64,000 nt of DNA from an uncultured Kordiimonas sp. (GTDB taxonomy: Bacteria > Pseudomonadota > Alphaproteobacteria > Sphingomonadales > Kordiimonadaceae), in the NCBI GenBank assembly GCA_947500295.1, contig CANMRM010000001.1, forward strand, positions 1,605,693-1,669,692. Reading direction: 5' to 3'. Of the stretch, positions 1 through 8,613 are shown one piece after another; position 1 is the stretch's first letter, and each line of letters opens with the position of its first letter. The notes under the pieces were generated by a model. It saw only the letters and a program-made list of their open reading frames with translations. It was not told where the DNA came from and searched no databases. The position numbers and the translations under genes are program-made.

Positions 1-380
1 GGTGGCGAGACTTGGCTGTTTCGGCGGATAACCTTGTGGATTGCAGGGTCTATTTCACTAACCCTGATCCATTCCAGCTCGCCGGTCTGCATGACTTTGT
101 TGGAATGAGGAGATGCTGTGCAGTTCAGGTAGGCCACCAGCGCTACCTGACACGCCTGACCGCCATAGTCATACTGGTATCCGTCGCGTGTTTCCGAGGG
201 ATAGCGGACTCGGTAGAGTTTCCAGTAGCACGCATTGTATTCGTATATGTCGAAAGTGAGTTCGTGGGTGTCATATTGCCAATGCCATATGCCGCTTTCC
301 TCTACCTTCGTCCAGTTGTCCAGCGAGCTTCCGTCTTCGAATTGCTTGCCACGGGTTTTCCAGCCGAGTTTTTCTGACAT
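1..380 (-). CDS. Unrecognised soluble protein, partial (cut by left edge)
   Basis: An open reading frame starts at ATG 380-378 and stays open through position 1, so the C-terminus lies outside the window. The start has an AAGGAA Shine-Dalgarno about 6 nt upstream. The first ~126 residues begin MSEKLGWKTRGKQF and are rich in Trp and Tyr (for example WHWQYD and YWKLYRV), with no signal peptide or membrane segment. I do not recognise the family. It lies 42 nt downstream of the AhpD-like gene on the same strand, so it is probably the third gene of an operon with that peroxidase and the carbonic anhydrase. Codon use looks like that of its neighbours. That it is coding is fairly likely; its function is unknown. 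Confidence 0.65.
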   Translation of the reverse strand, partial: MSEKLGWKTRGKQFEDGSSLDNWTKVEESGIWHWQYDTHELTFDIYEYNACYWKLYRVRYPSETRDGYQYDYGGQACQVALVAYLNCTASPHSNKVMQTGELEWIRVSEIDPAIHKVIRRNSQVSP

Positions 381-422
381 GGGTATTCCTTTCTTTTATT
401 GGATTGCAGCCGCAACCACCCG

Positions 423-983
423 CTATGCGGAGCGTGTTTTTCTGGTTGCCTGTGCCAAAAGCGGGGTGTAGCCCTGCTTGGCCAGTGCGGTGCCGACAAA
501 ATCAAAATAGGGCTGATTGCCTTCGATGCCGAAAGCATCGACAAGCCGGTTCACATAGTTGAACAGCGAAATCACATTGATCGCGTCTTCGATCGTTTGC
601 TCGGTCAGGCCAACATCTTTCAAAATTGAGATATCGTCTTCGCTCACCAGCTCGGGCGACTGGGTCAACTTGGTTGAAAATTCAATGATGGCACGCAGAC
701 TTTCGCTAATACCTGCCATGGAGGTGCCGTGTTCCAATGTGTCCAATACCTCGTCTTTGGCACCCAGCGCCCGGATGGTGGACTTGTGTACGCCGAGGCA
801 GAAACTGCAGTGGTTTAGCCTGGAAACATGTGCGGCAATGATTTCGCGTTCTGCCGCCGTGAGACTGGAGTCTCCTGTCATGACGTTTTCAATAAACTGC
901 AGCAACGGCGCATACAGGTCCGGCGAGCGCAAAAATACGTCTGCGACGCCCTGGAAGTCATGATGCTTCTGAAGGTAGGTCAT
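423..983 (-). CDS. AhpD-like / carboxymuconolactone decarboxylase-fold peroxidase-related enzyme
   Basis: A 186-residue cytosolic protein of the AhpD-like superfamily. The catalytic pattern E-x11-C-x2-C-x3-H is complete: Glu47, Cys59, Cys62 (CSFC) and His66. In AhpD these residues form the redox-active dithiol and proton relay that reduces peroxide or a partner peroxiredoxin. The position before the second cysteine is Phe rather than the His of classic AhpD, so the 'peroxidase-related enzyme' subgroup fits better than true AhpD. It is 57 nt downstream of the carbonic anhydrase on the same strand, which suggests co-transcription. No AhpC gene is in the window, so the electron donor is unknown. 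Confidence 0.85.
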   Translation of the reverse strand: MTYLQKHHDFQGVADVFLRSPDLYAPLLQFIENVMTGDSSLTAAEREIIAAHVSRLNHCSFCLGVHKSTIRALGAKDEVLDTLEHGTSMAGISESLRAIIEFSTKLTQSPELVSEDDISILKDVGLTEQTIEDAINVISLFNYVNRLVDAFGIEGNQPYFDFVGTALAKQGYTPLLAQATRKTRSA

Positions 984-1040
984 TGGTGTTCCTTCGTAAT
1001 ACTTGTTGATAGAGGAGGCGTTGTTGTTTTGCCGCGGAAA

Positions 1041-1640
1041 TCACGCGCCTGCAGCAGGGTCTTCGACGACGCGGGTCAGTTCCAGCGTGTCGATGTCATA
1101 CAAATAGCCATATATGTTGACGTGGGGCGGTGTACCGGCTGAGGCCCTGACAAGTTTGGTGTCGTGCTCAAGCGACGCGGTATAATCGCTGATGCAAACA
1201 CTCTCGTGCTGATAAAGATCCGAAATATCGGCACCATGCTCATGTTTGAAAGCGTCAACAATGCCATCGGCGGTGTAGGATGTGGCGCCGCAATGAGTAT
1301 GGTGGACGACAACGATGTTTTTGACGCCAAGAAGGTGCTGCCCGACTGTGATGGACCTGAGCGCATCCACCGCACGTCCCCCGGCTACAACGACACCGAG
1401 CATGGTGGCTGTTGTTCCCAGCCCGTTCCCGTCGGCATCGGTCACGACCTCGCCGGGATAAGTATCTCCAAATTCCTCTGCAACTGCAGCGGGGATCCCG
1501 GTTGCCCGAGGGTCGTAACAGTAAATGACGATAGTATTTAGCGGCATCAACTCGGCGAATGCCTTGCGCACGGACTTTTCATCATAATCCGGTTGTTTTG
1601 AAAAAGCGTATGTGTCGAAATTTTTGTCCGGGGCATTCAT
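1041..1640 (-). CDS. Beta-class carbonic anhydrase
   Basis: This enzyme interconverts CO2 and bicarbonate in the cytoplasm using zinc. With the chosen start it has 199 residues. The beta-class signature is present: CYDPR (Cys41, Asp43, Arg45) and HTHC (His114, Cys117), giving the Cys-His-Cys zinc ligands and the Asp-Arg dyad. An in-frame GTG at 1661 is 21 nt further upstream, but ATG 1640 has a GGAG seven nucleotides before it, so I prefer 1640. It is the first gene of a probable minus-strand operon with the AhpD-like gene and is divergent from the LysR gene at 1810, a classic arrangement for LysR control. Confidence 0.9.
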   Translation of the reverse strand: MNAPDKNFDTYAFSKQPDYDEKSVRKAFAELMPLNTIVIYCYDPRATGIPAAVAEEFGDTYPGEVVTDADGNGLGTTATMLGVVVAGGRAVDALRSITVGQHLLGVKNIVVVHHTHCGATSYTADGIVDAFKHEHGADISDLYQHESVCISDYTASLEHDTKLVRASAGTPPHVNIYGYLYDIDTLELTRVVEDPAAGA

Positions 1641-1784
1641 CGGGTTGTCTCCATTCTTCACGTAAGGTCGGTTGATACGGTGCTCTCAATGGGCAAAATA
1701 TATTTGCTGATATGGCTTAAGTTCCTTTCTCATTGCCTTTTATTTCTCTCGTAACTGCCGTATCGACAAGCGACGTTTTCTCGT

Positions 1785-1811
1785 GTAAGGCTTACTAAAA
1801 GTAAGTCTTAT
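1785..1811 (+). promoter_or_regulatory. Two tandem palindromes overlapping the LysR start codon
   Basis: GTAAGGCTTAC (1785-1795) and GTAAGTCTTAT (1801-1811) are near-identical dyads repeated with a 16-bp period. The second overlaps the ATG at 1810. The position fits an autoregulatory operator, and the same factor could act on the divergent carbonic anhydrase promoter. That they are binding sites is inference. Confidence 0.45.
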
Positions 1812-2736
1812 GAAAAATAGAACCCTATATCCCCTGAATGCCCTGCGGGCCTTTGAAGCTGCCGCGCGCCACCTCAGTTTTGCAAAGGCCGCCGACGAGT
1901 TGTCTGTAACCCCGGCAGCGGTCAGCCATCAGGTGCGAAAGCTGGAAGACTATCTCGGCCTGCAGCTATTTCGTCGTTTGCCGCGGGGTCTGTTGCTGAA
2001 CGACGAAGGCCAGACCTTCGCCGCCGATTTGGCAGACGTTTTTGTGTCTCTGGACAAGGTGATTGAGCGAACCATGTCTGGCCCGGCACAAACTGGCCTG
2101 ACCATCAGCGTGGCGCCGATGTTTGCAATCAAGTGGCTTGTTCCCCGGTTGCAGCATTTTGCCGACAATCATCCGGATGTCGACGTGCGCATGTCGTCCA
2201 GCACTGAAGTTGTTGATTTTCAGCGGAGTGGTTTCGATGCAGCGATACGCCTTGGCCGCGGTCAGTATCCGGGCCTTGTGGCGGAAAGGCTGTTTGATGA
2301 AACCCTGACCCCTATGTGCAGCCCACGGCTTCTTGACGGATTGGACACACCTGACGACCTGCGCGACAGGGTTTTGCTGCATGACGATTCAATGGCTTTC
2401 CACCCGGACGCACCCACATGGGAAACCTGGCTTGATGCGGCGGGGGCAGAACAGGTTGACCCGTCGAGAGGACCCCGGTTCAGTCAGCCAGAACATACGC
2501 TGCAAGCGGCGATTGACGGCGTTGGCGTGGTGCTGGGTTGGCGCAACCTTGCAAGTGGGGATTTGGCAGCGGGCAGGTTGGTTGAACCTTTCAAACTCGG
2601 TCTGCCGCTCGATTTCGCCTTTTATCTTGTTTATCCTGAAGCCTATGCCGATCGCCGTAAAATCAGGAAATTCAGCTCTTGGCTGCTTTCGCAGTCAGCT
2701 GCTGACAAGCAATTGCAAGGGCAAGCACAGGGATGA
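1810..2736 (+). CDS. LysR-family regulator, GcvA-like
   Basis: A DNA-binding transcription regulator of 308 residues, the normal length for the family. An N-terminal winged helix-turn-helix covers about residues 8-66 (LNALRAFEAAARHLSFAKAA, then TPAAVSHQVRKLE). The C-terminal effector domain spans about 92-300. The opening 'YPLNALRAFEAAARH' and 'GLVLGWRNL'-type C-terminal segment are typical of the GcvA/AmpR branch. It is transcribed divergently from the carbonic anhydrase operon, the probable target. The start codon sits inside the second of two tandem palindromes and has only a weak Shine-Dalgarno, so translation may be low or nearly leaderless. The ligand is unknown. Confidence 0.88.
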   Translation: MKNRTLYPLNALRAFEAAARHLSFAKAADELSVTPAAVSHQVRKLEDYLGLQLFRRLPRGLLLNDEGQTFAADLADVFVSLDKVIERTMSGPAQTGLTISVAPMFAIKWLVPRLQHFADNHPDVDVRMSSSTEVVDFQRSGFDAAIRLGRGQYPGLVAERLFDETLTPMCSPRLLDGLDTPDDLRDRVLLHDDSMAFHPDAPTWETWLDAAGAEQVDPSRGPRFSQPEHTLQAAIDGVGVVLGWRNLASGDLAAGRLVEPFKLGLPLDFAFYLVYPEAYADRRKIRKFSSWLLSQSAADKQLQGQAQG

Positions 2737-2805
2737 GAGCTGGTCCAGGAGGCTTTCATTTCCTTGCTCTACGTGGTCCTGATGCACCAAATTGACTATC
2801 CTTGC

Positions 2806-2830
2806 GAACCAGTCTGGGGTTTTGGACGTT
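2806..2830 (+). promoter_or_regulatory. Candidate ECF-type promoter upstream of the sigma factor
   Basis: GAACC at 2806-2810 and CGTT at 2827-2830 are separated by 16 bp, 40 nt before the TTG start. This matches the usual GAAC / CGT pattern of promoters read by ECF sigma factors, suggesting autoregulation. It is a single eye-found match and could be chance. Confidence 0.35.
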
Positions 2831-2869
2831 TTGAACCCTGAACACGCGAGGTATTGAGAGGGTAGGCCC

Positions 2870-3469
2870 TTGGCCGCAATTGACACACGGGCAAAAGAAG
2901 AAAAGCTGGTGTTGGCCGCACAGGCAGGCAACGAGCGCGCTTTTGAAGTGCTGTATCGGCTGTATCAGCCGTCGCTCGTCAGGTTTTCCTATCGCCTTTG
3001 CAATGACGATACACTGGCTCGCGACGCGGTGCAGGACGCCTGGATGCTGACGCTTCGGTCCATGAAGCAGGCCTTTCCACCCGATACCTTCAGGGCGAGG
3101 GTTTTCAAGGCAGTGCGCTGGCGGACGCTGGACCGTATTCGTCGTCGTGGCCGTGCGGCAGCGGACGAACTTTTTGAAGAGCAGGTGGCAGATGAAAAAC
3201 CGGAAGCCTGGGCAACAAGCGACCAGTTACGCCGCCTGATAAAGGCGTTGCCCGACGGCGAGGGTGAAGCCGTCTATCTCTTTTACCTTGAAGACCTGAG
3301 TGTCGCTGAAATTGCGGTTATTCAAGAAGTGCCCAGCGGCACGGTGAAATCACGGCTATCGCGTGCTCGCGACCGATTAAGACAACAGATTGAACCCCCA
3401 AGTGAGGCAAATGAAGGCCAGATAAGTGGCCCGAGCCATGGCAGAGTAAAACTGGAGATCGTTAAATGA
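2870..3469 (+). CDS. RNA polymerase sigma factor, sigma-70 family, ECF subfamily
   Basis: A 199-residue sigma factor. Region 2 (about 20-95) contains the YRLCNDDTLARDAVQDAW core and region 4 (about 130-180) the helix-turn-helix LEDLSVAEIAVIQEVPSGTVKSRLSRAR. There is a Pro/Ser-rich tail after region 4. The start is TTG, supported by GAGAGGG seven nucleotides upstream; no earlier ATG exists in frame. The stop overlaps the next start (ATGA), so the downstream small membrane protein is translationally coupled and is the natural candidate anti-sigma factor or partner. Confidence 0.9.
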   Translation: MAAIDTRAKEEKLVLAAQAGNERAFEVLYRLYQPSLVRFSYRLCNDDTLARDAVQDAWMLTLRSMKQAFPPDTFRARVFKAVRWRTLDRIRRRGRAAADELFEEQVADEKPEAWATSDQLRRLIKALPDGEGEAVYLFYLEDLSVAEIAVIQEVPSGTVKSRLSRARDRLRQQIEPPSEANEGQISGPSHGRVKLEIVK

Positions 3470-3840
3470 ACAGTATTGATGAACGCATAAAAAAGGAACT
3501 GGAGGCCGAAAGCCTCGACGTGGATAAAATTGTTGGCGAAACAGGGGACATCAACGAGATGTTCCGTGCAGCGCTGAAAGGTAGTACTGGCCGCGTCGTA
3601 AAACTTGTTATTGGCCTTGCCACGCTCACTGGTCTGGTTGTGGCCTATTGCCTGTGGGAGTTTATTGGCGCGTCAGATGTATCTGACCAGATTTTCTGGG
3701 CCGTGTGGTCAATCCTCTCAGGCGTAACCATGATTGGTTTTGAAATCTGGGCCTGGATGGAGATCAATCGTGCAGCAACACAGCGGGCGATTTCAAGGCT
3801 TGAGCTTGCCATCCGTGACAAAGACGCTAGGTTGGATTGA
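3466..3840 (+). CDS. Small two-helix membrane protein, DUF6768-like, coupled to ECF sigma
   Basis: A 124-residue protein. A charged N-terminus (MNSIDERIKKELEAE) and about 40 soluble residues precede two predicted membrane helices (about 44-66 and 76-97) and a basic-acidic C-terminal helix. Length and layout resemble the uncharacterised DUF6768 proteins often found after ECF sigma genes; that assignment is from memory of the family. The ATGA overlap with the sigma gene implies coupled translation. A zinc-binding anti-sigma (ZAS) motif is absent, so if it is an anti-sigma factor it is of a different type. Confidence 0.7.
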   Translation: MNSIDERIKKELEAESLDVDKIVGETGDINEMFRAALKGSTGRVVKLVIGLATLTGLVVAYCLWEFIGASDVSDQIFWAVWSILSGVTMIGFEIWAWMEINRAATQRAISRLELAIRDKDARLD

Positions 3841-3867
3841 ACAGTTCGCCAACACAAGAGGCACGCC

Positions 3868-4347
3868 ATGTCAGCAATTTACGAATTTTCTGCCCCCCGC
3901 CTGAATGGCAAGGAGCAACCGCTCGAGGACTATAAAGGTAAAGTGCTTTTGATCGTCAATACGGCATCAAAATGCGGGTTTACGCCGCAGTTTGAGGGGC
4001 TCGAGAAACTCTATGGCGACCTGAAGGAAAAAGGTCTGGAAATCCTGGGCTTTCCCTGCAACCAGTTTGGCGCTCAGGACCCGGGCTCCAACGATGAAAT
4101 CGGCGAATTCTGCCAAATCAATTATGGTGTCAGCTTCCCGATGTTCTCGAAAATTGATGTGAACGGCTCTGGCGCGGACCCGCTTTACAAATATCTGAAA
4201 GCGGAAAAGCCCGGCTTGATGGGCAGCAAGCGCATCAAATGGAATTTCACCAAGTTCCTGGTCAACCGTGAAGGCAAGGTTGTGAAACGCTTTGCCCCCA
4301 CCGACACCCCGCACGGCATTCGCAAAGAGATTGAGAAGCTTTTATAA
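3868..4347 (+). CDS. Glutathione peroxidase family protein
   Basis: A 159-residue thioredoxin-fold peroxidase, the standard length for bacterial GPx. It contains the peroxidatic Cys36 in [11 protein letters not shown], the FPCNQFG motif and WNFTKF (Trp125, Asn126), which complete the catalytic tetrad. Cys82 (EFCQINYG) is at the position of the resolving cysteine in thioredoxin-dependent GPx, so reduction by thioredoxin rather than glutathione is likely. There is no signal peptide, so it is cytoplasmic. It follows the sigma/DUF6768 pair by 27 nt and may belong to that transcript. Its end overlaps the convergent gene at 4342 by 6 nt. Confidence 0.92.
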   Translation: MSAIYEFSAPRLNGKEQPLEDYKGKVLLIVNTASKCGFTPQFEGLEKLYGDLKEKGLEILGFPCNQFGAQDPGSNDEIGEFCQINYGVSFPMFSKIDVNGSGADPLYKYLKAEKPGLMGSKRIKWNFTKFLVNREGKVVKRFAPTDTPHGIRKEIEKLL

Positions 4348-5454
4348 AATCTGGTCATCTGTCCAGATTATATCCAGTGTTTTCAGTTCAGTTAAATAGG
4401 TCTTAAGGTCTATCATGCCGATACATGGATAGGCGCCCGGTGCGAATCTTTCACCAGCTGCAAATCGTTTGACCAGCAGTATTGCAGGCATGCAGGGAAT
4501 TAGAGGGCCATGGCCGGATCTTGCGACTATCTCGAAAGAGGTCGTTTCTGCAGAGCCCGCATTGCCTTGACCCTTTATCTCCATGAAAAAGCCGCTTTCT
4601 TCACCGCCAAATCGATCAAACAGTGAGGATGTCTTCAGCAGCACCTTTGACCAGTTTGCAAGATTTTTGATGATGCCCATTCTTACAAGCCAACTAAGCC
4701 CCCAAACGCCTAGCTGCTGTAACGGCAGTTCAAGACCGGCGTAAAATCGGATGGTTTTCAGTTCGGGGTATCTCTCAGGAAATATAGCCAAGTCGGGTAC
4801 GTCGCAGCAGGCAAGCCAGCGGCGGCCAAGCCCATTAAAACGGTAGCTGCGCAGTCCTTGCCATCCAACAACCTGGCAGAGATGCCCTTTAATCAAGGTG
4901 TTGATGGGTTTGCCTGCATATGAAAGGACGGCCTGTGTTGTTGCCAGGCCACGTGTTGTGTGCTGGGCAGTGGAAATGCCATACTCGACGCTTTCAAGTC
5001 CTGAGAATTGGTTTTGATAATGATCCAGCACCGCTGCAGACAAAGCCGGCACGGAACTGGCCCCCGTTATTATGCTGATCTCCTTGTTCTTGGCAGACTC
5101 GTCGAGTATGCCAATACCTGCTACGAAGTCTCGACCATCTGCAAGGTCGATATAATGGCAGCCTGCACTTAGGCAGGCCTGAGGTACGTGATAGCTTTGG
5201 CCCTGAAATGGCCCGACGGTGTTGACAACAATATCCGGCTGTATGGTCTGTAGCGCTTGCTCAATTCCTGAACTGATGTCCAGTTGAAGAGGTGAAGGAG
5301 CATTGCTTGTCGGCAAGCACTCAGCGAAAGCCTTGGCTTTCTTCATGGACCGACCGGCAACCAGCAACTGAATATTGCTATCCCTGGACAACTCCTGACA
5401 AATGAAGCGGCCGAAGTTACCGTAGCCACCCAAGACCAAAACGCGCTTAACCAT
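4342..5454 (-). CDS. Saccharopine dehydrogenase-like NAD(P)-binding oxidoreductase
   Basis: A 370-residue protein with an N-terminal Rossmann fold: [18 protein letters not shown] at about residues 5-22 is the dinucleotide-binding loop, followed by the [10 protein letters not shown] segment typical of saccharopine-dehydrogenase-like proteins. It is last in a three-gene minus-strand operon; its ATG (5454) lies inside the end of the DCC1-DUF4166 gene (8-nt overlap), so translation is coupled. Saccharopine-dehydrogenase-like and DUF4166 domains are found together elsewhere, which supports a shared pathway. The substrate is unknown, and lysine metabolism should not be assumed from the family name. 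Confidence 0.82.
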   Translation of the reverse strand: MVKRVLVLGGYGNFGRFICQELSRDSNIQLLVAGRSMKKAKAFAECLPTSNAPSPLQLDISSGIEQALQTIQPDIVVNTVGPFQGQSYHVPQACLSAGCHYIDLADGRDFVAGIGILDESAKNKEISIITGASSVPALSAAVLDHYQNQFSGLESVEYGISTAQHTTRGLATTQAVLSYAGKPINTLIKGHLCQVVGWQGLRSYRFNGLGRRWLACCDVPDLAIFPERYPELKTIRFYAGLELPLQQLGVWGLSWLVRMGIIKNLANWSKVLLKTSSLFDRFGGEESGFFMEIKGQGNAGSAETTSFEIVARSGHGPLIPCMPAILLVKRFAAGERFAPGAYPCIGMIDLKTYLTELKTLDIIWTDDQIL

Positions 5455-6472
5455 GATTTGCCTTGTCGTCCGAAGCCATCATCTCAAACGTGCCACTGTA
5501 CCGGTAGTAAATGCCCCACACCGGATGACTAATTGATACCGCCATTTTGAACGTAGATGGACCCATGGCCTCTTCGCTTGCTTCAATGGACCCTAGCAAC
5601 CAATTGAGAGGCACTTTGATTATGCTGCCGAACACGCTAATGGCATATCCGGCGTGACGAAGCTGCACACTTTCACCTGTCCAAGCAAACCGCACACGCC
5701 AGCACAGTCCAAATTTCATTTTTTCGACAAGAAGATTGCCACCAAGCGGCACCATCTTGGAGCGAAACACATAAGGTTTCCGGTCCTCATAGCTGAATAT
5801 GCGATGAAATGTGAGGCAGCTATCATCAAGACTGCTTTCAAAGCGCACTTCTGTCGGAATGCTCTCCTGATTGTAGGCTGGTATGCCGCCGACGAGCCGG
5901 GATATCGGCGCTAACGCTCTTAGTAACCACCCTGCCTGCACGGTCATCATGCCTTTAGCAATGCCTACATCTTTACTGAAAGGGTGGTTGGCGTAGTGCG
6001 CGTGCATAACCGGCGGCATGGTCGACCACGCCTGCCCAAAAATGGGCCTGAAGATCGGCGTGTCATGCGGTTTCAGGTTTTTGATTGGCTTTTTTCCGCG
6101 CAACCACAATAGCATGTTCCTGCCTGATCGCATTAAGGGGTACAGGCTTTCGGTTATGGTTGCTGTGCGGAACAGCAAGCGGTTCAGGTGATTGAACCAG
6201 CCGCGCGGGGCACCATACACCGCCATGAAGCGTAGAGCGCTACTACCATGATAGAACGCCTCATCGTGGTAGATGACCATGCCTTCATCTAGGTCGAACT
6301 GCCTGCGGTTAATGTCAACAATCAGTAGATGCCGCTCGTTCTGTCTTGCGTCCAGCAAATGAAGATCGCCGAGCGACTGTTTGATGCGCAGCGCCTCGGC
6401 GGCACGCTTGCAGATAGGGCAGTCACCATCATAAACGAACCAAACACCGTCCAAGTCAGAGATGTCTGTCAT
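5447..6472 (-). CDS. DCC1-like (DUF393) thiol-oxidoreductase fused to DUF4166
   Basis: A 341-residue two-domain protein. The N-terminal half (about 1-125) carries VYDGDCPICKRAA, the D-G-x-C-x2-C thiol motif of DUF393/DCC1 proteins, followed by the GSSALRFMA segment. The C-terminal half (about 150-335) matches DUF4166 (from IFGQAWSTMPPVMHAHY onward). An in-frame start exists at 6544, but ATG 6472 overlaps the upstream stop (ATGA), so I take 6472. It is the middle gene of an operon with a DUF2269 membrane protein and a saccharopine-dehydrogenase-like protein. A redox or lipid-related role is possible, but the function is unknown. Confidence 0.8.
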   Translation of the reverse strand: MTDISDLDGVWFVYDGDCPICKRAAEALRIKQSLGDLHLLDARQNERHLLIVDINRRQFDLDEGMVIYHDEAFYHGSSALRFMAVYGAPRGWFNHLNRLLFRTATITESLYPLMRSGRNMLLWLRGKKPIKNLKPHDTPIFRPIFGQAWSTMPPVMHAHYANHPFSKDVGIAKGMMTVQAGWLLRALAPISRLVGGIPAYNQESIPTEVRFESSLDDSCLTFHRIFSYEDRKPYVFRSKMVPLGGNLLVEKMKFGLCWRVRFAWTGESVQLRHAGYAISVFGSIIKVPLNWLLGSIEASEEAMGPSTFKMAVSISHPVWGIYYRYSGTFEMMASDDKANHG

Positions 6473-6936
6473 GCCGGTTTGCTCACCATCAGGAAAAACA
6501 CCACAATCAAACCAATGAATGCTGGCCAGCCCAGCAAAAACCAAATGCGGAACAATTCGTGGTATTTTTCTGGAAGTGGGGTTCCGTTCACAGTGGCCCG
6601 GATCAGCATCTTTTTCAGTTGGGTCTGGATCCAGACGACGGGCAACCAGCAGGCGCCTGCAACCACATAGATGCTATAGGTGATCAATAGCCAGAGTTCG
6701 GTCCATTCGTATCCCGCGGCATCAATCAACCAAAAGCCTGTGAGCGGCTGCAAAATTGCTGCGGGAAAGGTAAATAGATAGTCGGCCAATACAGTATTTT
6801 CTGCTGCATAAAGTTTCTGATGTATGTCGTCAGTGAAATATGAGCGAAGCATGAAGAACGCAATGCCCAACCCAGTGCCGAACAAGACAGTGGAACTGAT
6901 GACGTGGATGGTTTTGACAAGTGGATACCAGTCCAT
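6469..6936 (-). CDS. DUF2269 family integral membrane protein
   Basis: A 155-residue protein with four predicted membrane helices (about 5-30, 47-68, 78-103 and 130-151). The N-terminal WYPLVKTIHVISSTVLFGTG is characteristic of DUF2269 proteins, whose histidine in the first helix resembles haem-binding membrane proteins. It is the first gene of a coupled operon (ATGA overlap) with DCC1-DUF4166 and the saccharopine-dehydrogenase-like gene, so the three probably form an inner-membrane redox module. The function is not established. Confidence 0.8.
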   Translation of the reverse strand: MDWYPLVKTIHVISSTVLFGTGLGIAFFMLRSYFTDDIHQKLYAAENTVLADYLFTFPAAILQPLTGFWLIDAAGYEWTELWLLITYSIYVVAGACWLPVVWIQTQLKKMLIRATVNGTPLPEKYHELFRIWFLLGWPAFIGLIVVFFLMVSKPA

Positions 6937-6993
6937 AGGGGCCTTCCGTGTCTACTTACAACATAAAGTCGGCTTTGACTGCGAACAGGTGAC

Positions 6994-8613
6994 TTATTGC
7001 CGCGCTTCGGCTTCTTTTGCGGCTTGCACCATTGCACGCACGTCAGCGCGCATTTGGGCAGCATCATAAATGATCCCGTCCTTGATGGTGTATTTCACGC
7101 CGCCAACACGTTCCACTTGATTGGTGTCGTCATTCAGGCGCATGTGGCCTGTGCCGTATAGCACTTTCAGGTTCCTGACCGGGTTTTCATCCAAAATCAC
7201 AAGGTCTGCAAGCTTGCCCACCTCCACGCTGCCCAGGTCTGCTTCGCGGCCGATCAGTTCTGCGCCGTTCAGAGTTGCGCTCTTGATCACTTCCAGCGGA
7301 TGGAAGCCTGCTTCCTGCAACAGCTCCAGCTCCCGGATATAGCCAAAGCCATATAGTTTGAAAATGAAACCGCTGTCCGAGCCTGCGGTGACCCGCCCAC
7401 CACGGTTCTTGTATTCATTCACAAACGTCATCCAGAGCTCGAAATTTTTCTTCCAGTCAATTTCGTCCTTTGTGGTCCAGTCGAAATGGTAGGAGCCATG
7501 CAGCACCCGGTTTGGCTGAAAAAAGCGCCAAACGGAAGGCAGGGTGTATTCTGTGTGCCAGTCTGCGTTCCTGGCGCGCATCACGTCGCGGTTGGCTTCA
7601 TAGATGGTGAAGGTTGGGTCGAGCGTGAAATCAAGCGACAGCAACTCCTCCATAACGGCATTCCATTTTTCACTGCCGGGTTTTGCTGCCTGCCGCCACA
7701 AACGACCGGCTTCGCCGAACCGGTCCTGTTCGTTGTTATAATTATAACCGTACGGGTAATCCTGCACTGTACGGTCGTCAAACAGCGCCTCCGGCAGACC
7801 GTACCAATGCTCCATCGAGTTCAGGCCCCAGCGCGCCGACGTCAGTACATTCACCCGGCTGACGGACAGTTGCGCATGGTGAAACGCGGTTCGCAGCCCC
7901 TGTTTCTTCGCCTCGTCAAAGGCTGCTTCCAGGATGCGCGGGTGCCCCCCAAAAAACTTAATGCCATCAGCCCCCTTGCGTTTGATCGCTTTTACCCAGT
8001 CACGTGCTTGTTTTTCTTCTGAAAAGCCGGTTGGGAAAGCACAATGGACAATCAGGCGCGGTGCGCTGATCTCATTCCGGTCTGACCGGCGTTTTTCGCT
8101 GATTGTGTAGTTGGCGCCCAGTCCGCAGGCAACTTCCCGGCTGGTGGTGATGCCGTGGCTCATCCAGAGCTTGAAGATATAGTCCATGGAGGGCATGTCG
8201 CCCGTCAGTCCCCAAAGCGCATTGCCTATATGGCTGTGGGCATCCACGAAGCCCGGCAAAACATAGCTGCCATGCGCATCGATTTCATAGTCACCGGGCG
8301 CCGGACGACCTTGTTCGCGAATGGGTACGCCGGGGTTGCTGACCGAACGGATTTCACTGATGCGATTGCCTTCGATCACAATATCCATCGGGCCAATGGG
8401 CGGTGCGCCCGTGCCGTCCACGAGTGTTGCGCCCCTGATCACAAGGCGTTTGTATGGCCCCTGAGACAACCGTTCTTCGCGCGGGCTGGCGGTGACTGGG
8501 AATTTTTTGATCGAAGCAGTGCGTTCCTCGCCCGGTTCAATATCCTGTGCCAAAACAGGCAGTGCTGACAGGACACAAACAGCGACCGTCGATTTAATCA
8601 ATTTTGAAAACAT
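6994..8613 (-). CDS. Exported amidohydrolase family protein
   Basis: A 539-residue metal-dependent hydrolase with an N-terminal signal peptide ending near LPVLAQD, so it is periplasmic. It has the amidohydrolase TIM-barrel ligands: DAHSHIG (HxH) at the end of strand 1, GIKFFGGH (possible carboxylated lysine), AFHHAQ, SMEHWYG and AGSDSG (Asp on strand 8). The N-terminal beta-sandwich (RGATLVDGTGAPPIGPMDIVIEG) and the C-terminal DLVILDENP segment are typical. A GTG at 8619 is possible, but ATG 8613 is better placed behind GGGGGAA. It is divergent from the NSS transporter gene, and the two could share a substrate such as an amino-acid derivative. The substrate is unknown. Confidence 0.88.
   Translation of the reverse strand: MFSKLIKSTVAVCVLSALPVLAQDIEPGEERTASIKKFPVTASPREERLSQGPYKRLVIRGATLVDGTGAPPIGPMDIVIEGNRISEIRSVSNPGVPIREQGRPAPGDYEIDAHGSYVLPGFVDAHSHIGNALWGLTGDMPSMDYIFKLWMSHGITTSREVACGLGANYTISEKRRSDRNEISAPRLIVHCAFPTGFSEEKQARDWVKAIKRKGADGIKFFGGHPRILEAAFDEAKKQGLRTAFHHAQLSVSRVNVLTSARWGLNSMEHWYGLPEALFDDRTVQDYPYGYNYNNEQDRFGEAGRLWRQAAKPGSEKWNAVMEELLSLDFTLDPTFTIYEANRDVMRARNADWHTEYTLPSVWRFFQPNRVLHGSYHFDWTTKDEIDWKKNFELWMTFVNEYKNRGGRVTAGSDSGFIFKLYGFGYIRELELLQEAGFHPLEVIKSATLNGAELIGREADLGSVEVGKLADLVILDENPVRNLKVLYGTGHMRLNDDTNQVERVGGVKYTIKDGIIYDAAQMRADVRAMVQAAKEAEARQ

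Noticed and set aside
12..377. Plus-strand 121-codon frame at the left edge
   Set aside because: It is antisense to a minus-strand frame with a proper ribosome site and operon spacing.
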